From Candidatus Nomurabacteria bacterium (GTDB taxonomy: Bacteria; Patescibacteriota; Minisyncoccia; Phycocordibacterales; UBA9973), in contig CALRHN010000006.1 in the NCBI GenBank assembly GCA_943359425.1, positions 1 through 18,436 on the forward strand: DNA of 18,436 nucleotides, read 5' to 3'. Shown one piece after another: positions 7,856 to 12,326 of the stretch; position 1 is the first letter of the stretch, and each line of letters begins with the position of its first letter. The position numbers and the translations under genes are program-made. Under the pieces are notes generated by a model. It was not told the DNA's origin. It ran no database searches and was given only the letters and a program-made list of their open reading frames with translations.

Positions 7856-8776
7856 CTACCTTGCGATTATACCATTATTTTGTAAATAGGCGTCGAGCGT
7901 TTGGAGCGCGGCGATGACTTTCGCGCTCTCATCTTCGTACTGCGAGAGTCCGATCATTCCGACGAGCGGATTGTCGTTCATCTGGGTCAGGTTCTGGAGC
8001 GCGGCAGAGATCTTGATATAGCTGTTGATGAGAATGAGGTCGGTCGGAGCAAGATCTTCGGGGACTTTCGTTTTCAACAGGTCGTTCGCCATCTTCGTAT
8101 AGCCGTCCGCGATCGCTTTCAATTTGGCGAGCTTGGCCGTATCGTTGTTGTCGATAGCATCGCCGAGCAGGGACAGCTCATCACCAACGCCTATCTTCGC
8201 CTCGGCCGTCGTCGTTTTCTTAAAGCTCTCATAGTATGCCGTTATGGAAGCCTTTGTTTTCGCCGTCGTTACCAAGTCGCTTGCCGTATGCGCGTCAGGC
8301 AGTTCTTTCCGCAAGGCGACATTTTTCGAGAGCCCGTCCGAGAGTCCGGCGATCGTGTCGGGCGTGAGATTGCCAGATTGCTTCAGCGATGCGACGGAAC
8401 TGAAGAGTTGCTGCGCGAATGTCTCGGTCTCGTTCAATTTCGCTGCCGGAGTTCCAGTGGCGACACCGTTCTTCTCGTCGAGCGCTTTTTGCTGCTGCGC
8501 GATATAGACGTCATCCGTGACGCCGTCGCCATTCGTGTCTTTTTTCATCGGATCGGTTCCCCACAGTGCTTCTTGCCAGTCGGGTACCGTGTCGCCGTCC
8601 GTATCTTTCTCAACGAGACTCTTGAGCGTCACGCTCGTGCCCTTTACATTCGCAAGATTTGCCGCGCCCTGTTGTCGGTGCTGGATAAAATATCTGCCGA
8701 CGAAAAAGAGTACGATTGCAAGCGCAATGCATGAGACGATGACAATGAATTTCTTGCTGGGCAAGTAGTTGTTCAT
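7856..8776 (-). CDS. Membrane-anchored extracytoplasmic protein with calcium-binding-type (thrombospondin type 3-like) repeats
   Basis: A 306-residue protein with a single N-terminal membrane segment at about 10-30 after basic residues, giving an anchored protein with its body outside. Residues 58-69 (DTDGDTVPDWQE) and 80-89 (DTNGDGVTDD) are two Asp-rich loops of the thrombospondin type 3 / DxDGDxxxD class, separated by LWGTDP, the usual arrangement in bacterial surface proteins that bind calcium. The remainder (about 95-306) looks helical, with no catalytic motif. The start is well supported: an AAGGAG Shine-Dalgarno lies 11 nt upstream and is formed by the last two Arg codons (AGG AGA) of the preceding gene, whose stop is 7 bases before this ATG. 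Translation of the two is therefore probably coupled. A structural or adhesion role beside the secretion-like genes is an inference from position. Confidence 0.8.
   Translation of the reverse strand: MNNYLPSKKFIVIVSCIALAIVLFFVGRYFIQHRQQGAANLANVKGTSVTLKSLVEKDTDGDTVPDWQEALWGTDPMKKDTNGDGVTDDVYIAQQQKALDEKNGVATGTPAAKLNETETFAQQLFSSVASLKQSGNLTPDTIAGLSDGLSKNVALRKELPDAHTASDLVTTAKTKASITAYYESFKKTTTAEAKIGVGDELSLLGDAIDNNDTAKLAKLKAIADGYTKMANDLLKTKVPEDLAPTDLILINSYIKISAALQNLTQMNDNPLVGMIGLSQYEDESAKVIAALQTLDAYLQNNGIIAR
7866..7874 (-). promoter_or_regulatory. Possible internal extended -10 promoter for the 992-residue gene
   Basis: The minus strand reads TGGTATAAT inside the last codons of the 306-residue gene, 20 nt before the ATG at 7845. 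An AAGG follows 13 nt before the ATG. It matches a TG-N-TATAAT extended -10, but the box falls in coding sequence, so chance is possible. Confidence 0.4.
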
Positions 8777-8783
8777 AGTTTAT

Positions 8784-9161
8784 TTATCTCCTTGAAACAC
8801 CGAAATTGAGCGGATAGATAGAGAACATGGGGATAGATATCGGTGCGGGGGGAGCAGTGTCAGTCGTACAGGCCACCGAAGTCGTCTTTTGATTGTAGTT
8901 GCCGAGAACGGCTGCGCCGTTCGTGAGCTTCTTCGTGGTGATGGGAATATAGTACGGCGTGGGAGGGAATATTCCGCCCACTGGGGCTATCGTCACAGCC
9001 CAATATTGTCCGACACACGTGCTGATCCCGGGGATATTGTTGACACTCATGATGCGCCCGCCGAAAGATTTGCGTGTGACCCCGAAGGCATTTGCATAAT
9101 TGGCAACAAGAAATCCTACCAGGATAATAAGAAAGGAAAAAAGATAGAATACTCGCTTCAT
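8784..9161 (-). CDS. Small secreted protein of unknown function, 125 residues, two cysteines
   Basis: The start MKRVFYLFSFLIILVGFLVA is a clear signal peptide with a likely cleavage after ANA (residue 25), so the mature protein is about 100 residues. It contains only two Cys (49 and 98), which could form one disulfide, and is rich in Pro, Gly, Thr and Ile, with hydrophobic beta-like segments (around 52-60 and 70-76). The mature start FGVTRKSFGG resembles the FGYGGSAGG start of the 992-residue protein two genes downstream, perhaps a shared processing context. It is the first gene of the envelope run: an AT-rich gap of 47 bases separates it from ksgA, with a TATAAT box 6 nt before its ATG and no Shine-Dalgarno. 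Its last codons supply the ribosome binding site of the next gene. I do not recognise the family. Confidence 0.75.
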   Translation of the reverse strand: MKRVFYLFSFLIILVGFLVANYANAFGVTRKSFGGRIMSVNNIPGISTCVGQYWAVTIAPVGGIFPPTPYYIPITTKKLTNGAAVLGNYNQKTTSVACTTDTAPPAPISIPMFSIYPLNFGVSRR

Positions 9162-9167
9162 GCGAGC

Positions 9168-9173
9168 ATTATA
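9168..9173 (-). promoter_or_regulatory. -10 box (TATAAT) for the envelope/secretion operon, probably leaderless
   Basis: The minus strand reads TATAAT, then GCTCGC, then the ATG at 9161. A perfect -10 consensus 6 nt from the start codon leaves almost no 5' leader. This is the most likely main promoter for the run of genes from the 125-residue protein toward the left edge. No convincing -35; a small inverted repeat occupies that region. Confidence 0.6.
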
Positions 9174-9186
9174 GCCTTTTTTTACG

Positions 9187-9199
9187 CGCTACCCTAGCG
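9187..9199. repeat. Short perfect inverted repeat (CGCTA-3-TAGCG) in the -35 region
   Basis: Five-base arms CGCTA and TAGCG around a 3-base centre. It lies 13 nt upstream of the TATAAT box at 9168 and 9 bases after the ksgA stop. On the minus strand it is followed by an A-run, not a T-run, so it is not a standard terminator for ksgA. It could be an operator or a weak RNA hairpin; a repeat this short may also be chance. Confidence 0.3.
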
Positions 9200-9208
9200 A
9201 TATGGGGA

Positions 9209-10003
9209 TTATTGCGCCTTTGAAATGGCGCGGGCGATGGCGAACCAGGTATCTATAGGTATATCCTCAGGACGGGCCTTCTCGGGGATGCCTATCTGGG
9301 CGAAAATCTCTGAAATATCAGAACGTTTTAGACCCAAGGCGAGGTTTTTGGTGGCCAGTTTTCTCTTGTGGGCGAATCCAGCTTTCACGACGGTGAAAAA
9401 TTCCTCCTCTGTCAGAGTTCCAAAGCGCTTTTTCGATATATTTTCGACAGCAATGATGGCCGAATCCACTTTCGGCGGCGGGGAGAAATACCGCGCGGCA
9501 ACTTTGCCGACGTATTTTGGTATGCCGTATGCTTTGACGGAGATGGAAAGAATGGACTCTTTTCCATCACGCGCAACGATCCGGTCGGCCACTTCTTTCT
9601 GAACGAGCAGTACCATGCATTCCGGCTGGCGTTTGGTCTCGAGGAATTGTCTGATGATGGCGCCGGTAATGTAGTACGGAATGTTTGCGGCGAGCTTGTA
9701 CGGAGTCTTGAAATGCTTCTCGATATCGAATTTCAAAATATCATCTTCGATCAGTTCAAATTGCCCGCTCGCGATTTCATTGGCAAATTTTTCTCGCAAA
9801 TGTTCCATGAGGTCGCGATCTTTTTCCACTGCGACGACATGCGCGCCGGTCTCGAGCAATTTCGCCGTGAGTGTTCCTGTCCCCGGTCCGATCTCGAGCA
9901 CCGTGTCTTTTTTCTCAAGACGCGCCGCAGAGACCATCAGTTTGAGTGCAGGGACTGATTTCAAAAAGTGCTGGCCGAGAGATTTTTTCGCGTAATGATG
10001 CAT
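9209..10003 (-). CDS. ksgA: 16S rRNA (adenine1518-N6/adenine1519-N6)-dimethyltransferase KsgA/RsmA
   Basis: 264 residues, the usual length for KsgA. It transfers four methyl groups from S-adenosylmethionine to two adjacent adenines in helix 45 of 16S rRNA, a late step of small-subunit assembly. Visible motifs: KKSLGQHFL (6-14), the SAM-binding loop EIGPGTGTLT (37-46), the acidic residue ending the second strand (AVEKD, 58-62), EDDIL (86-90), the catalytic NIPY (107-110), FSPPPKVDS (173-181) and FAHKRK in the C-terminal domain. Nothing essential looks missing. I place the start at the ATG at 10003, one base after the TGA of the helicase gene (TGATATG), which fits termination-reinitiation. A TTG at 10012 would add three residues and overlap the helicase gene; I consider it unlikely. 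The pairing of ksgA with a UvrD-type helicase is probably only shared transcription. Confidence 0.97.
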   Translation of the reverse strand: MHHYAKKSLGQHFLKSVPALKLMVSAARLEKKDTVLEIGPGTGTLTAKLLETGAHVVAVEKDRDLMEHLREKFANEIASGQFELIEDDILKFDIEKHFKTPYKLAANIPYYITGAIIRQFLETKRQPECMVLLVQKEVADRIVARDGKESILSISVKAYGIPKYVGKVAARYFSPPPKVDSAIIAVENISKKRFGTLTEEEFFTVVKAGFAHKRKLATKNLALGLKRSDISEIFAQIGIPEKARPEDIPIDTWFAIARAISKAQ

Positions 10004-10004
10004 A

Positions 10005-11924
10005 TCAATCAAAATAAATTACCTTCTCATGCGTGCGCGTCGAATGCACGCTCTCGCGCTCGGTGAGGCGCGCGGGGATATCGTAGAGAAATTCCGACGG
10101 TATCTCGACTTGTCGCATGCCGAATATCGTCCGCAAACTTGCATAGCACAAATACAATTTCTCCCGCGCTCGCGTGAGCGCGACGTAGAAGAGCCGCCGC
10201 TCTTCTTCAGAGTCTTCGACTTTTTCTCCCGCGCGCCGTGCGTGCGGGAAGAGATCCTGTTCAAGCCCGACGATGAAGACATGGCGGAATTCTAATCCTT
10301 TCGCCGCATGCACGGTCATGAGTCGCACGCCGCCTGCGCCGTTCTCAATAGTGTCTTGATCGGAAACAAGGACGGCATCATCGAGCAATTTCTCTATTCC
10401 CTCGTCTCCGGGCAATCCGCTGTATTTGAGCGACAATGTCACCAATTCCTGTATGTTTTCGAGACGTTCGAGATCGTCTTCTCCGCCCGCTTCGAGCGAT
10501 TCTTTCAGCCCCGTCCGCTCGAGAACGAAGAATATCGTCTCTGCCGGCGTATGCGTTTTGCCGTATTCGTTGATCTCTGTCAGGGCGTCATAGAAATTCT
10601 CGATCTTCTTCTGCATTTTCTCCGGCAGTTCGTTCACCGTTCCCGCACACATTTTCGCGAACGTCACCTTGCCGATGCCGCGCGGAGGAACGTTTATGAT
10701 TCGCTTCACATCGTGAAGGCTTTCTCTGTTGCGAGCGGCGCGCAGATAGGAGAGCATGTCTTTGACTTCGCGTCGCTCGAAGAATCGCGTGCCCACGACT
10801 TGGTACGGAATGTGATAGTCGAGGAGCGCTTCTTCGAATATGCGCGACTGGAAGTTCGCACGGTAGAGAACGGCGATCTCGTCGAGCGGAACATTTTTCC
10901 GGTCACGCAGTTCGAGCGCCGTTGTCGCCACGAAGTCCGCTTCATTGCGCTCGTCATAGCATTCGACGAGCATGATCTTCTCCCCTTCCCCGTTTTCCGT
11001 GAAAAGATTCTTGTCGATGCGCATGGTATTCTTCGCGATGATGGCATTCGCCGCTTCGAGGATTGTTTTCGTCGAGCGATAATTCTGTTCGAGTAAGACA
11101 ACCTTGGCATTCGCATAGTCGCGCTCGAAGTGGAGCAAGTTTTTCAGATTAGCTCCCCGCCAGCTGTAGATATTCTGATCCGTGTCGCCGACGACGCAGA
11201 TATTCTTGTCCGGTCCGACGAGCAATTTGACGAGTTCATACTGCACCTGATTCGTATCCTGATATTCGTCGATGTGGATATAATGCCAGCGTTTCTGATA
11301 CGATTCGCGGACGTCGGCATTCTTGCGGAGCAATTTTACCGTCTCGCCGAGTAAGTCGTCGAAGTCGAATCCTCCGCTCTCGGCGAGTTTTTTCTCATAC
11401 GCGCGCCATATTTCCACGGCGAGTGATTCGAATCCCGCGCCTGCGGCGAGGGCGAAATCATCCACGCTGTGCAGATTGCCTTTCTCGCGCGAGATAAGTC
11501 CGCGGAAACGGCGCGGCTCGAATTCTTTCGGATCAAGGGAGGCTTCTTTGATCGCTTCTTTTATCATGGCGAGCGAATCTCCTTCATCGATGATGCTAAA
11601 ATGGCTATTTCTGCCGACCTTACCTGCGTGTTCTTTCAGTATGGAGAGTCCGAGGGAATGGAACGTGGAGATAAAGGGCACGCCTTCCACGCGCTCACCG
11701 GAGAGGAGACCGTAGGCGCGTTCGCGCATCTCGCGGGCGGCCTTATTCGTAAATGTGATGGCGAGGATTTGTTCCGGAGCGATCCCTTTCTTCACGAGCT
11801 CGATGATCCGGTGTGTGATGGTCTTCGTCTTGCCCGCACCCGCACCTGCGACGATGAGAAGCGGCCCTTCGGTCGCCAAAACTGCCTCGAGCTGTTTGTC
11901 ATTGAGTCCTTCACGGTGTCGCAT
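10005..11924 (-). CDS. uvrD: UvrD/PcrA-type superfamily 1A DNA helicase
   Basis: 639 residues carrying the complete SF1A motif set: Q motif LNDKQLEAV (7-15), Walker A AGAGAGKT (26-33), Ia TFTNKAAREM (57-66), II IDEYQDTN (218-225), III GDTDQNIYSWRGA (246-258), IV LLEQNYRST (277-285), V TVHAAKGLEF (537-546) and VI VALTRAREKL (581-590). It is a 3'-5' ATP-driven DNA translocase and helicase of repair and replication restart. It is shorter than typical PcrA/UvrD (about 720-750 residues): after motif VI there are only about 50 residues, so the C-terminal extension that in PcrA/UvrD holds the Tudor-like RNA-polymerase-contacting domain is absent. UvrD, PcrA and Rep cannot be told apart with certainty here. 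It starts its own transcription unit: a terminator ends 18 bases upstream, and TGGTATAGT lies 6 nt from the ATG. Confidence 0.95.
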   Translation of the reverse strand: MRHREGLNDKQLEAVLATEGPLLIVAGAGAGKTKTITHRIIELVKKGIAPEQILAITFTNKAAREMRERAYGLLSGERVEGVPFISTFHSLGLSILKEHAGKVGRNSHFSIIDEGDSLAMIKEAIKEASLDPKEFEPRRFRGLISREKGNLHSVDDFALAAGAGFESLAVEIWRAYEKKLAESGGFDFDDLLGETVKLLRKNADVRESYQKRWHYIHIDEYQDTNQVQYELVKLLVGPDKNICVVGDTDQNIYSWRGANLKNLLHFERDYANAKVVLLEQNYRSTKTILEAANAIIAKNTMRIDKNLFTENGEGEKIMLVECYDERNEADFVATTALELRDRKNVPLDEIAVLYRANFQSRIFEEALLDYHIPYQVVGTRFFERREVKDMLSYLRAARNRESLHDVKRIINVPPRGIGKVTFAKMCAGTVNELPEKMQKKIENFYDALTEINEYGKTHTPAETIFFVLERTGLKESLEAGGEDDLERLENIQELVTLSLKYSGLPGDEGIEKLLDDAVLVSDQDTIENGAGGVRLMTVHAAKGLEFRHVFIVGLEQDLFPHARRAGEKVEDSEEERRLFYVALTRAREKLYLCYASLRTIFGMRQVEIPSEFLYDIPARLTERESVHSTRTHEKVIYFD

Positions 11925-11930
11925 CCTGCC

Positions 11931-11939
11931 ACTATACCA
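11931..11939 (-). promoter_or_regulatory. Extended -10 promoter of uvrD-ksgA, probably leaderless
   Basis: The minus strand reads TGGTATAGT, then GGCAGG, then the ATG at 11924. This is TG-N-TATAAT with one mismatch at the same 6-nt spacing seen at 231 and 9161. It starts only a few bases after the T-tract of the preceding terminator, leaving no room for a usual -35. Confidence 0.6.
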
Positions 11940-11942
11940 TAG

Positions 11943-11968
11943 AAAAAAACTCCCGAATGGGAGTTTTT
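11943..11968 (-). terminator. Rho-independent terminator after the DUF5663-like gene
   Basis: On the minus strand: an A-run, stem CTCCC, loop ATTC, stem GGGAG, then seven T. The A and T runs extend the stem by five pairs. It lies 18 bases after the stop of the 99-residue gene. Because A/T runs flank both sides it is nearly symmetric, but no gene converges from the plus strand. Confidence 0.85.
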
Positions 11969-11986
11969 GAAGGCTAGCGATAGAGA

Positions 11987-12286
11987 TTATTTTCCGGTGA
12001 CTTTGAGCGTCTCGTCGCGGAAACGGGCGGCTTCTTCGTTGATGATGGCATCAAAATCTGGCACATGTGCTTGGATGTAGCTGAATATTTCACCTACACC
12101 CTTGTCGTCGTCGAGCATCTTCTCGAGCTCTTTCTGTTGCCCTGCGTTGAGCATATCGAATATACGCGCCATGACTTCTTGGAAGATGATCTCTCCCACG
12201 CGCATGACGGCCGCTTCGCGCTCTTCGGCAGGGAGGCTTCCGATGCCGAGTGCGTCTATGATTTGTTGTTGTACGTTTGGATCCAT
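11987..12286 (-). CDS. Small acidic helical protein resembling the DUF5663 family
   Basis: 99 residues, acidic, with no signal peptide and no membrane segment. Pattern: a short N-terminal helix (VQQQIIDALGIGSLPAEE, 5-22), a second helix with EIIFQEVMARIFDML (32-46), then QQKELEKMLDDD (50-61) and a C-terminal helix after a VPDFD turn. The order of a LG...LP.EE segment, a middle R.FD.L helix and a final helix beginning at a P.FD turn is what I associate with DUF5663, a family of unknown function frequent in CPR genomes; this is recognition by eye and not a search. It follows the 913-residue gene by 39 bases, has a plausible promoter overlapping that gene's end, and is closed by a strong terminator. 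Function unknown; its co-location with two giant coiled-coil or membrane proteins may be meaningful or incidental. Confidence 0.7.
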   Translation of the reverse strand: MDPNVQQQIIDALGIGSLPAEEREAAVMRVGEIIFQEVMARIFDMLNAGQQKELEKMLDDDKGVGEIFSYIQAHVPDFDAIINEEAARFRDETLKVTGK

Positions 12287-12297
12287 GTGTGTCTATT

Positions 12298-12326
12298 ATT
12301 GTACTACTTTAATTTCTAAATGTAAC
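12298..12326 (-). promoter_or_regulatory. Candidate promoter for the DUF5663-like gene
   Basis: -10 TACAAT (12298-12303) and -35 GTTACA (12321-12326) with exactly 17 nt between them on the minus strand; five of six and four of six bases match consensus. The predicted transcript start leaves a leader of roughly 4-5 nt before the ATG at 12286. The -35 touches the last base of the upstream gene's stop codon. Confidence 0.5.

Noticed and set aside
7901..8734. 277-residue open frame on the plus strand opposite the anchored calcium-repeat protein
   Set aside because: Arg-rich translation with no recognisable fold; the minus-strand gene has a Shine-Dalgarno, an anchor and calcium-type loops.
10004..10012. 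TTG start at 10012 for ksgA
   Set aside because: It adds only three residues and overlaps the helicase stop; the ATG at 10003 gives the normal KsgA start.
10308..11096. 262-residue open frame on the plus strand opposite uvrD
   Set aside because: It lies wholly within a helicase gene with all motifs intact; shadow frame.
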